Positions 1 to 6,088 of a stretch of 7,827 nt of DNA are shown one piece after another. Location of the stretch: the NCBI GenBank assembly GCA_009775605.1, contig VSPV01000122.1, forward strand, positions 1 to 7,827, in the 5' to 3' direction. The position numbers and the translations under genes are program-made. Source of the DNA: Paramuribaculum sp. (GTDB lineage: Bacteria; Bacteroidota; Bacteroidia; Bacteroidales; Muribaculaceae). Numbering within the stretch: position 1 is the first letter of the stretch; every line of letters starts with the position of its first letter. The notes below the pieces were generated by a model, which saw nothing but the letters and a program-made list of their open reading frames with translations, made no database searches and was not told the origin of the DNA.

Positions 1-648
1 ATTACATACTTGCTAAACTTAAATAAATATATATTTGAAGACCTGGGCTTTCAGTCTTACTGGAGTGGTGGAAAAAATCATGTAGACGCTGTCTATTCAT
101 CTAATATTTTTAATCTTTGGAGAATCATTGACTCGGAAAAAGATATGTATGCTAAGAATGTTGAAACATATCTTAGATCAACATACTTGAATCACAAAGA
201 CCTTAGTTCCGTCAATGTCTGCTTGGTTGAAGCCTTTTATAATGTTTTTGACCATGCGCAAGCAAACGGGATTGCCTTTTCGCTATTAAGCTACGATGAA
301 AAGTTAGGGGAATTGCGAGGCGCTATCTGTGACTTTGGAAGAGGTATAACACATACGATCAAAAAGAGATACCTCAACGTAAAAACTGATGTTGATGCTA
401 TTGAGCTATCTATTAAAACCGGTGTTACCGCGCAATCCACTGATAGAAATAAGGGCTTTGGGATGGGTAACATCGTTGAAAATGTTGATACTGTCAGAAT
501 CATGAGTGGTAATGGAATAATACTCAAGAAAGATCAGGCTATTAAAAAATACGAAACAACATTTTCTTTCCCAGGAACGTTAATTTATTTTGATATAAAC
601 CTCTCTCAATTGGATGATGAAGTTGTTATAGACTCGTTCAATTGGTAA
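1..648 (+). CDS. GHKL-type ATP-binding protein (histidine-kinase/anti-sigma-like ATPase), 5' end outside window
   Basis: The frame is open from base 1 (codons ATT ACA TAC before a TTG at 10), so the gene most likely starts upstream and the visible 212 residues (counted from that TTG) are a C-terminal part. The Bergerat ATP-binding fold can be read in order. The N box is E74-xxx-N78-xx-D81-H82, with the Asn that binds Mg. The G1 box is D108-F-G110-R-G112. The G2 lid is G149-F-G151-M-G153. A final strand, FPGTLIYFDI (residues 187-196), resembles the end of HATPase_c domains. No dimerisation/phosphoacceptor His domain, HTH or membrane segment is visible. The protein is therefore closer to stand-alone GHKL proteins of the SpoIIAB/RsbW kind than to a sensor kinase, although missing N-terminal domains could change that view. 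The next gene, 16 bp downstream, is a STAS-like protein, which suggests that the two act together. The coding sequence is AT-rich, unlike the glycosidase genes to the right, which hints at acquisition by transfer. The ATP-binding fold is well supported; the function is not known. Confidence 0.85.
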   Translation: MTYLLNLNKYIFEDLGFQSYWSGGKNHVDAVYSSNIFNLWRIIDSEKDMYAKNVETYLRSTYLNHKDLSSVNVCLVEAFYNVFDHAQANGIAFSLLSYDEKLGELRGAICDFGRGITHTIKKRYLNVKTDVDAIELSIKTGVTAQSTDRNKGFGMGNIVENVDTVRIMSGNGIILKKDQAIKKYETTFSFPGTLIYFDINLSQLDDEVVIDSFNW

Positions 649-664
649 CATAAAACAACCAGCC

Positions 665-958
665 ATGTGTAGAATCATACTTAACCAAATAATATCAACC
701 TCAAAAGGGGCGACCGATGCTGGCGCCTGTTTGTATGCCGGTCTAAAATCACAGGTACGAGATAGTGGTAAAGCTGTTATTGACATGACCGGGGTAACAT
801 CATTATCATCGGTATTCTTAAATGTTTCCATAGGCAGAATTATTGATGAATACGGTATGGAGGCAATAAAAAATACCATCTCATTTATAAATATAACCCA
901 ACAACAGGCAAAAAGGCTAAAAGAGTATCTTGAAAGATACTCTTCTGCCAAAGGATAG
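665..958 (+). CDS. Small STAS-like protein (DUF4325-type)
   Basis: This is a 97-residue cytoplasmic protein with no signal peptide or membrane segment. The core pattern is a strand ending in VIDMTGV (38-44), then S46-L-S48-S49-V-F-L (46-52), then a helix with IGRII (56-60) and a strand TISFINI (71-77). This is the beta-strand/Ser-rich loop/helix arrangement of STAS and STAS-like DUF4325 domains (typical form D-x-x-G-V-xx-[IL]-S-S-x-F). In SpoIIAA the phosphorylated Ser lies in the equivalent loop; an ungapped alignment from memory puts it at Ser49, so Ser48 and Ser49 are candidate phosphorylation sites. ATG 665 is chosen because it leaves a 16-bp gap after the ATPase stop and starts just before the first predicted strand. 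No Shine-Dalgarno sequence is seen, which is normal for Bacteroidota. The gene is probably co-transcribed with the ATPase and ends at the hairpin terminator 20 bp downstream. A partner-switch role is inferred from the pairing; the family itself is recognised with fair confidence. Confidence 0.75.
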   Translation: MCRIILNQIISTSKGATDAGACLYAGLKSQVRDSGKAVIDMTGVTSLSSVFLNVSIGRIIDEYGMEAIKNTISFINITQQQAKRLKEYLERYSSAKG

Positions 959-977
959 ATTTAATTAGCACTAATAC

Positions 978-1022
978 AAATAATCGTTTGCTTACCAGTC
1001 TGTAAGCAAACGATTATTTTTT
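978..1022 (+). terminator. Intrinsic terminator of the ATPase/STAS unit
   Basis: Bases 978-994 and 1003-1019 form a perfect 17-bp inverted repeat around an 8-nt loop (995-1002). Six T residues run from 1017 to 1022. It begins 20 bp after the stop of the STAS-like gene, so it closes that + strand unit. The T-run on the opposite strand is weak, so it acts mainly for rightward transcription. Confidence 0.88.
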
Positions 1023-1034
1023 ACTCCAATTTAG

Positions 1035-1289
1035 GCAAGTTGGTCAGGTTGGACACTGATTCAACGAATAGATTCACGTATAGCGGAACTTACTGCCGAA
1101 TATGGCGGCCTCACAGCCGGCAGGGGAGCGAAAACTGCGGCCCGCAAGATTGCACAGCTCGGGCAGGAGCGCGCGAGCCTGAGAGCTGAAGAAAGGCATT
1201 TTCTCGAGACATTGTTACCCATGAACCCTGATGAGAGCTTCCTTTTGCACTTAACTGCGCTTGCGCGTATCAATAATGAAGCTTTGTAA
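1035..1289 (+). pseudogene. 5'-truncated coding remnant of an unrecognised protein
   Basis: An open frame runs from just after a TAG at 1032 to a TAA at 1287-1289. No in-frame ATG, GTG or TTG occurs before TTG 1212 and ATG 1221, so no normal start can be assigned. The translation nevertheless looks like real protein. It contains an amphipathic, probably coiled-coil helix with RIDSRIAELTAEYGG, then a basic/Ala-rich stretch, then QLGQERASLRAEERHFLE, and ends near MNPDESFLLHLTALARINNEAL-type sequence, all typical of a C-terminal tail. The opposite-strand frame over the same bases is rich in Ser, Arg, Ala and Pro and reads as a shadow. The DNA is clearly richer in G+C than the ATPase/STAS genes beside it. 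I do not recognise the family. The likely explanation is the surviving 3' end of a gene cut by insertion or deletion near 1023-1060. A non-canonical start (CTG 1056 or ATT 1059) is possible but less likely. Confidence 0.5.
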
Positions 1290-1346
1290 CACCCTGTAAT
1301 TCAGAGGTGCTGACTGAAAGTCAAGGCCATAAGCAAAAGTAACTAC

Positions 1347-1378
1347 AAAAAAAAATTGATTGTCTCACGACAACCAAT
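1347..1378 (-). terminator. Intrinsic terminator of the small-RNA candidate
   Basis: Arms 1369-1378 and 1355-1364 pair over 10 bp around a 4-nt loop (1365-1368). On the - strand the one non-Watson-Crick position is a G-U pair; on the + strand it would be an A-C mismatch. The run of nine A residues at 1347-1355 becomes the U-tract on the - strand. Both facts indicate leftward transcription. Confidence 0.8.
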
Positions 1379-1413
1379 CTTAGTTAACCTTAAATCTAAT
1401 ACCATGAAAAACA
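1347..1413 (-). ncRNA. Candidate small RNA (~65 nt) with its own promoter and terminator
   Basis: A Bacteroides-type promoter at 1419-1449 points leftward and predicts a 5' end near 1413. A hairpin at 1355-1378 followed by eight U residues (from 1354 down to 1347) predicts the 3' end. Read on the - strand, the transcript runs from about GTGTTTTTCATGG through GTATTAGATTTAAGG into the stem GATTGGTTGTC-GTGA-GACAATC. No plausible reading frame fills it, and no protein gene follows before the terminator, so a free-standing RNA is the simplest reading. From memory, closely similar short sequences occur in several copies in Bacteroidales genomes, and multi-copy sRNA families of that group (for example the FopS paralogues linked to RbpB and PUL control) come to mind. 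That link is an unverified recollection. The exact 5' end is uncertain by a few bases. Confidence 0.6.
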
Positions 1414-1418
1414 CATTG

Positions 1419-1449
1419 CAAAGGTAGGGAGGGTTTGTAAATCCGCAAA
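1419..1449 (-). promoter_or_regulatory. Bacteroidota sigma-70-type promoter for the small-RNA candidate
   Basis: On the - strand, TTTG (complement of 1446-1449) is separated by exactly 19 bp from TACCTTTG (complement of 1419-1426). This matches the established Bacteroides consensus of a -33 TTTG and a -7 TAnnTTTG with about 19-21 bp between them. It is the only place in the window where both boxes are perfect. It faces away from the glycosidase cluster. Confidence 0.75.
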
Positions 1450-1597
1450 ATGTTTTGGGGAAAAAATGTTCGTGATTAACATTATTTTAACAATGTTACG
1501 ACATTAAAGCTTGATTTCGGTGGCAAATTTCCACGATTCCCGGAAATTTCAAGCAAAATGACATAAATATGTTATAAAACATGTTTTTGCTCGGGGA
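1450..1597. other. Non-coding AT-rich stretch with imperfect hairpins
   Basis: No reading frame or promoter is seen here. Two dyads stand out. TAACATT (1477-1483) pairs with AATGTTA (1492-1498). AAATTTCC (1525-1532) pairs with GGAAATTT (1542-1549) and can be extended outward by GCTTG (1509-1513) with CAAGC (1550-1554) if an 11-nt bulge is allowed. They lie directly upstream of the small-RNA promoter and could be operator sites or simply AT-rich chance repeats. Confidence 0.35.
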
Positions 1598-1648
1598 AAT
1601 AAAAAGCACTGCGGGGAATCAGATTCTCAGTCATGACTCCCCGCAGTG
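1598..1648 (-). terminator. Intrinsic terminator after the GH95-like gene
   Basis: CACTGCGGGG (1607-1616) and CCCCGCAGTG (1639-1648) form a 10-bp GC-rich stem, extended by one further A-T pair (1617/1638). On the - strand it is followed by CTTTTTATTT. It lies about 85 bp past the stop of the glycosidase gene and ends leftward transcription before the small-RNA region. Confidence 0.85.
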
Positions 1649-1665
1649 TAAAATACAGTATATCA
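1647..1665 (-). repeat. 19-nt 3'-UTR repeat, copy A
   Basis: The + strand reads TGTAAAATACAGTATATCA. It matches the copy at 4176-4194 at 18 of 19 positions. Both copies sit in the 3' untranslated region on the upstream side of a - strand terminator hairpin; here the repeat touches the stem. Confidence 0.6.
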
Positions 1666-1732
1666 ATTGCGGAACGTTGCTCGCTATTTATTTCGTGTAG
1701 TTGAAGTTCCCGAGGGGTGCCGAGACTGGACC

Positions 1733-4000
1733 TCAGAACGGGACAAAACTGTAGCTCATCCCTGCCGAAGTAGGCATTTCCATGATATCACCGTTCAATT
1801 CCAACGATTCGCCCGATTCTGATGTCGCGAGCACGCGACGGTCGCCCCATGGATTACGGAGACGCAGGAGTCTGCCCCTCTCGCTTTTGATTTTAAGTTG
1901 CCCTACCTCACCGTCCGACATTGTTGCCGACACGAGAAAGGCACCCTCGACCCTGATGTTGCTAAACGAGGCATCAAGCTGCTTTGGCCAGCAAGGAAAC
2001 AGACGCACTACTGACTGATGCCCGGAACAGAGCATCTCGTTTATAGTATTGGGCACTGTGCTCAGATTCTCTATGCCGTGGGGATTTCCGCGCTGGAAAC
2101 CGTTGGGATATGTATGGAGACAGTAATCATGAAGATGCGTCAGGATGGTGTCGGGAGAAATGCCTACACGCACTGCGGCCGGGAAGAAACTGTTCGTGCC
2201 ATTTGCATCCTGCCACCGGTTCATGACCTCTACAGTATTGCGGGCTACGGTCAGAAGATGAGGGTCGCTTGCGTGTCCTATCTGGCCTGCAGGATATATG
2301 TGCTGGATGCCTAATGTATTGTCGCCCCACCATTCGGTGCCTTTCTCAGAGTAGCGGAACACTTTCCGGCCGTTGCGTATCTGCGTGGGGTACTCGGCGA
2401 GTGTGTTTACAATCTTCTTCCAATTGAAGCGACTGTCGGCGTCGATGCCGAGTGCGGCGCTCATGTCACAGGCAGTCTGCAAAACCGTGCGTACCAAACC
2501 GAGCGACAATATGGGATTGAAGTCCCCGATAGTGCCTTCATGGACTGCATCGTTGCAAATTACATAGCGGTTGCCGTCCCATGACAAGTAATTTTCCCAG
2601 AATCGGGCTGTCATCTTTACGAATGGATACACTCTGGCGGCAAAGGCCGTGTCAAGCGTCAGGTAATACAGCATGGATATAGGCACCACGGCATAAGCCG
2701 CATTGCTACGCTGCCCCCAGAACATCCCTTCATCCTCTATATTGCCATTGTCTATCCAGCCGTGATAATATTTGTCCATGAATGGCGAGCGGCGCGTTGT
2801 CTCGATACCTTTAGGTCCTATTCCTACCGGCAGGAGTATGCCTCCGTCGATTCCCGTAACGGCTGACGAGTAGTATTTCCCGCGGTCGATGAAATCAAGC
2901 AGAGGCGCATAATACGGATCAGCCTGCTCGATGCGGTTGGAGGAATACAGGCCATAGTAAGGAGCCATGTGATTATAATTGAGATGGTAGTCGCCGTTCC
3001 AGAAAGGGCGCTCCTTAGTGATCCAGCTGCCGAATATTGATGGAGGGAAATCCTTGTCGCGGCTGCATGATCCCATACCGTAAAGCGATTTGTAATATTG
3101 GTTCTCTATGACGCTGTCAGGGAGAGATACGTATGACCGGGCCCAGTAATCATGCCACCAACGCAGATGTGCTCTGTCTATCTCTTCCAATTTGTGTGAC
3201 GAGTTTTTTGCAACCGATATGGCGGTTGCTTTGGGGTCGTCGGCTTTGAAATTGCTGGAAAAGGCACACACCGCCGTCATTTCCTCGCCCGGAGTCAGTG
3301 AGAACGATCCGCCGGGGCCTAACGGAGCTGCCAGTGCCGCTGCCGCCATGGTCGGTATATCCACAGAATCCACAAATTCCCTTACGATAAACTGTATGTT
3401 GTCACCAACAGAACCGCTGTTGCGCCTGTCGGCAAAACTTCTCTCATAGGGGAGCTGCACGAAAGAATCTTCAGCCAGAGGAAGTTTCAGCTCCAGAGTG
3501 CCGCTTATTTCACGGCGTCCTGTCGATTTCAGTTTTATCACCAGAACGTCCTCGCTATCGGCCGCAACATAGGTCTGATACTCCAGAGCTACACTGTCGG
3601 TGCGGAAACAGCCTCGCGTCACTCCGTCATACATATTCTGGTCTATGCTGTAAGTGGCGTCTGCCAAATCGGGCACCGTAAGCTGTATGCGGCCAAGTAC
3701 GGCCGGGAACGACTCGTCAAGAGCCGACCGCAACCGCCAGAAGTCGTTGCGGGCAAGATGGAATGTCTGTTTGTCTGGAGTGCCCGAAAGAGACACTGCA
3801 GTGTAGCCGTTGCCCATAAGCGGAGCATCCACCGAGAAGCGCGACGGTATGCACTTAGGCGGCTCATCGAAATGGATAGAGTGTTTTCCAACAATGGCCG
3901 CAGCCGGAGCGATACCTTGGGCATCGTTTATGGCGCCGACGGGGTGTGTGGCCGACAATACGGCCAGCAATATACCTCCTTTAATGAATCTGTTCAGCAT
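1733..4000 (-). CDS. GH95-like (alpha/alpha)6 glycoside hydrolase, secreted (putative alpha-L-fucosidase/galactosidase)
   Basis: The protein has 755 residues, a normal length for GH95. Residues 1-23 are a type I signal peptide (basic MLNRFIK, hydrophobic GGILLAVL, cleavage after VGA) with no lipobox Cys, so it is probably periplasmic. An N-terminal beta-sandwich (about 40-260) is followed by a helical linker (HLRWWHDYW, 278-286), the (alpha/alpha)6 barrel (about 300-665) and a C-terminal beta domain. GH95 landmarks are recognisable: WNGDYHLNYN (334-343), whose N341-x-N343 matches the Asn pair that activates water in AfcA; NDAVHEG (483-489), with E488 as likely general acid; HIYPAGQIGH (567-576); and INEMLCSGHQ (653-662), close to the GH95 EMLxQS helix. 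Where GH95 fucosidases have QIDGNFG with a catalytic Asp, this protein reads GIENLST with Glu644. It is thus a divergent member, and its substrate could be alpha-1,2-fucose, L-galactose or something else. It has its own -7 box and terminator, separate from the sulfatase/GH29 operon. The fold is confident; the substrate is uncertain. Confidence 0.78.
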   Translation of the reverse strand: MLNRFIKGGILLAVLSATHPVGAINDAQGIAPAAAIVGKHSIHFDEPPKCIPSRFSVDAPLMGNGYTAVSLSGTPDKQTFHLARNDFWRLRSALDESFPAVLGRIQLTVPDLADATYSIDQNMYDGVTRGCFRTDSVALEYQTYVAADSEDVLVIKLKSTGRREISGTLELKLPLAEDSFVQLPYERSFADRRNSGSVGDNIQFIVREFVDSVDIPTMAAAALAAPLGPGGSFSLTPGEEMTAVCAFSSNFKADDPKATAISVAKNSSHKLEEIDRAHLRWWHDYWARSYVSLPDSVIENQYYKSLYGMGSCSRDKDFPPSIFGSWITKERPFWNGDYHLNYNHMAPYYGLYSSNRIEQADPYYAPLLDFIDRGKYYSSAVTGIDGGILLPVGIGPKGIETTRRSPFMDKYYHGWIDNGNIEDEGMFWGQRSNAAYAVVPISMLYYLTLDTAFAARVYPFVKMTARFWENYLSWDGNRYVICNDAVHEGTIGDFNPILSLGLVRTVLQTACDMSAALGIDADSRFNWKKIVNTLAEYPTQIRNGRKVFRYSEKGTEWWGDNTLGIQHIYPAGQIGHASDPHLLTVARNTVEVMNRWQDANGTNSFFPAAVRVGISPDTILTHLHDYCLHTYPNGFQRGNPHGIENLSTVPNTINEMLCSGHQSVVRLFPCWPKQLDASFSNIRVEGAFLVSATMSDGEVGQLKIKSERGRLLRLRNPWGDRRVLATSESGESLELNGDIMEMPTSAGMSYSFVPF

Positions 4001-4005
4001 ATTGG

Positions 4006-4018
4006 TGATAAATCAGGT
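4006..4018 (-). promoter_or_regulatory. Leader motif next to the GH95-like start
   Basis: On the - strand the leader reads ACCTGATTTATCA, ending five bases before the ATG. It holds a short dyad (TGAT at 4006-4009 with ATCA at 4012-4015). The sulfatase leader carries a similar ACCTGAT...TATCA element the same short distance from its start codon. Confidence 0.3.
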
Positions 4019-4027
4019 ATTCTCTTA

Positions 4028-4035
4028 CAAAGATA
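4028..4035 (-). promoter_or_regulatory. -7 promoter box for the GH95-like gene
   Basis: The - strand reads TATCTTTG, a perfect TAnnTTTG box, 27 bp before the start codon. This gives a short leader of roughly 15-20 nt. No TTTG is found at the expected -33 position, so the promoter may be weak or need an activator. Confidence 0.5.
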
Positions 4036-4130
4036 TTGCAAAAAGCTCTGAACGCTATGTAACTTTGTAGCTAATCAATTGGACTATCTTATGGTGAACT
4101 AAAATAAAGAAGGTCTTTGAGTGCCGACTG

Positions 4131-4173
4131 AATAAATAAGGCGGCGAGACAGGTAGTCAATCTGTCTCGCCGC
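4131..4173 (-). terminator. Intrinsic terminator after the GH29 gene
   Basis: Bases 4141-4152 and 4162-4173 form a perfect 12-bp stem (GCGGCGAGACAG and its complement) around a 9-nt loop. On the - strand the stem is followed by CTTATTTATT, a T-rich but broken tract. It separates the sulfatase/GH29 operon from the GH95-like unit, though some read-through is possible. Confidence 0.8.
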
Positions 4174-4175
4174 TT

Positions 4176-4194
4176 TGTAAAATACAGTATGTCA
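4176..4194 (-). repeat. 19-nt 3'-UTR repeat, copy B
   Basis: The + strand reads TGTAAAATACAGTATGTCA, one base different from the copy at 1647-1665. It lies between the GH29 stop codon and its terminator stem, two bases from the stem. Confidence 0.6.
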
Positions 4195-4216
4195 GGTTGA
4201 GAATGCGGTGCTATGT

Positions 4217-6088
4217 TTATTTACCGCCTGTCTGGGGAACAAGAACCCTGAATGCAGCTGCGGTAAGGCCGTTGTCTCCCGTGGCGTTTTCGCTGACTTC
4301 GAGTTTGACGAAGCGTGCCTTTACGGGCGAACCGAGATATACACGCTGGGGAATGGGGTTGTTGACGATGTTGGAGAACTCACCCGGAGTCTTGGCCTCA
4401 GTCCAGTTTTTTCCGTCCATAGAGGTAAAGAATTTGTAATGGAAGGCCATGCTCTCTTTCTTGCCGTCCTGGCGGGGGATGTAGACGAAACCGCTCACAT
4501 CTTCGGTCTTGCCGAGATCGAGGGTGATTTCACGGCTGCCGGCTGGTGCGGTCCACATTGTGGCGTCGTCCTTGTCGGTGAGTGCGCTGATGTCAGACCC
4601 GTCGGTGGCTTTCCATGAATCGACCGGAGCGCTTACGTAACCGGTGATGGACTGCCCGGAGGCCTGAGGCATCTCGACCATATAGGCCTGTGGAGCGAAA
4701 ATCTCAGCTTTCCCTCTGGTTGAGTTTATGACAATGCGGATTTCCGAGGCCTTTACGGCAGGGAACATCAGGATGCGTTTCTTGCCAATGGTGGTACCTT
4801 CGGTCACTTTGGTCCATGTGCCGCCTATATTGGCCTCGATATCGAATTTCTCCACGCGCTGGCCCTTGGCTATGTCCTCGGCCAGAACCACGGTGTTGAA
4901 TTCGCTGTCGGGTTTGATTTTCCATGTGAGATCACCGGCGGGGCCTTCAACAAGATTGTCGGAGAAGCTGCGGTCAATCCATTGTTTGAGTTCGATAAGA
5001 CGTGCGCTGTCGGCAGGCTCTATGCGTCCCTGCCGGTTCGGCGGAATGTTGAGGAGAAGCACGGCGTTGCGACCCACGGAGCGCATGTAGATTTCGGCAA
5101 GCTCGCGGAGCGATTTGGGCTGCTCCGTGTCATGGAAGAACCATCCCGGACGAATGCTCACGTCCACTTCGGCCGGCCACCAGTAGAGACGGTCGGCTTT
5201 GGCGATAAGCTCGCGGCTGCCGAGATCGGTGCTCATGCCATTGATGTCGAGAGCGGAGTTGATGCTGTCGGAGTGCGCGATGGTATGAGGGGTGAGGGGC
5301 GTGACGCTCCACTCGGTCTCGCGTCCCTGTCCGGCTTCGTTGCCAACCCAGCGCACATCTTCGCCAGAGATGGCTACAACGGCATCGGGCTGGAGCCGGT
5401 GAATCACATCGTGGAAGCGCACGAAGTCATATTCCTGTTTCTTTCCGTTGGGCCCTTCGCCGCAAGCGCCGTCGAACCACACTTCGTCAATCTTGCCGTA
5501 GTTGGTGAGAAGCTCGGTGAGCTGGGCCACGAACAAGTCGTTATAGGCCGGGGAGTCGCCATAGGAGGGTGCATTGCGGTCCCAGGGGGAGAGGTAGAGG
5601 CCGAGTTTCATTCCGTATTTGTCGCATGATTCGCGGAGCGATTTCACCACGTCGCCCTGGCCGTTCATCCATGCCGATGATTTCACACTGTGGTCGGTGG
5701 TGGCGGTGGGCCACAGGCAGAATCCGTCGTGGTGTTTGGCAGTGAGCATCACCAGCTTGAATCCGGCGTCTTTCAAGGTCTTGACCCATTGGTCGGTGTC
5801 GAGACCAACGGGGTTGAACACATTGGGGTCTTCGGTGCCTTCGCCCCATTCACGGTCGGTGAAGGTGTTGACACCGAAATGAAGGAATGCCGTCATTTCC
5901 AGATCCTGCCAGGCAAGCTGCTTGGGTTCGGGAACAAGATTTGACGCCATCTCCACCTTCTGTTCCATGGTCGCGTCGGCCGGGAAAGTGACCTGCTTCA
6001 CATGTTTCTTTTCCTGACTGTCGCAGGAGGTGGCAAGGATAGCCGCCACGGCTGACACCGCGGCAAGGTTGCGGAATGATAATTTCAT
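4217..6088 (-). CDS. GH29 alpha-L-fucosidase lipoprotein (GH29-B type) with C-terminal F5/8C/CBM32-like domain
   Basis: The protein has 623 residues. The N-terminus is a type II signal (MKLSFRNLAAVSAVAAILATSC) with lipidation at Cys22, so it is membrane-anchored and possibly at the cell surface. The GH29 (beta/alpha)8 domain spans about 55-370. Its signatures are AFLHFGVNTFTDREWG (67-82), TAKHHDGFCLWPT (116-128), LYLSPWDRN (164-172) and DEVWFDGA (201-208) with nucleophile Asp206. WVGNEAGQG (247-255) offers Glu251 as the likely acid/base, at about the nucleophile-to-acid spacing known for AfcB. The EWG and NTFT forms mark the GH29-B branch, whose characterised members cut alpha-1,3/1,4-fucose from Lewis-type branches. 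A beta-sandwich follows (about 372-470), then an F5/8 type C domain (about 480-617) that probably binds sugar. The ATG overlaps the sulfatase TGA (6085-6088), so translation is likely coupled. A hairpin terminator follows the stop. The family assignment is firm; the exact linkage specificity is inferred. Confidence 0.93.
   Translation of the reverse strand: MKLSFRNLAAVSAVAAILATSCDSQEKKHVKQVTFPADATMEQKVEMASNLVPEPKQLAWQDLEMTAFLHFGVNTFTDREWGEGTEDPNVFNPVGLDTDQWVKTLKDAGFKLVMLTAKHHDGFCLWPTATTDHSVKSSAWMNGQGDVVKSLRESCDKYGMKLGLYLSPWDRNAPSYGDSPAYNDLFVAQLTELLTNYGKIDEVWFDGACGEGPNGKKQEYDFVRFHDVIHRLQPDAVVAISGEDVRWVGNEAGQGRETEWSVTPLTPHTIAHSDSINSALDINGMSTDLGSRELIAKADRLYWWPAEVDVSIRPGWFFHDTEQPKSLRELAEIYMRSVGRNAVLLLNIPPNRQGRIEPADSARLIELKQWIDRSFSDNLVEGPAGDLTWKIKPDSEFNTVVLAEDIAKGQRVEKFDIEANIGGTWTKVTEGTTIGKKRILMFPAVKASEIRIVINSTRGKAEIFAPQAYMVEMPQASGQSITGYVSAPVDSWKATDGSDISALTDKDDATMWTAPAGSREITLDLGKTEDVSGFVYIPRQDGKKESMAFHYKFFTSMDGKNWTEAKTPGEFSNIVNNPIPQRVYLGSPVKARFVKLEVSENATGDNGLTAAAFRVLVPQTGGK

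Noticed and set aside
580..951. - strand open frame of 123 codons opposite the STAS-like gene
   Set aside because: It covers the end of the ATPase gene and the STAS-like gene in antisense, has no recognisable domain, and the + strand pair with its terminator explains the region.
1061..1273. - strand open frame of 70 codons
   Set aside because: Its composition is Ser/Arg/Ala/Pro-rich with no pattern, while the + strand frame over the same bases gives a natural-looking charged helical protein tail.
1404..1427. Tiny + strand frame MKNTLQR within the small-RNA region
   Set aside because: Only seven codons, overlapping the - strand promoter box; no promoter or conserved leader-peptide context on the + strand.
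1647..1665. LexA-like half site (TACTGTAT on the - strand) in the 19-nt repeats
   Set aside because: Only half of an E. coli-type SOS box, placed in 3' untranslated regions rather than at promoters, and this consensus is not expected in Bacteroidota.
4982..5629. + strand open frame of 215 codons opposite the GH29 gene
   Set aside because: It overlaps the GH29 catalytic domain in antisense, shows no motif, and has no promoter or terminator of its own.
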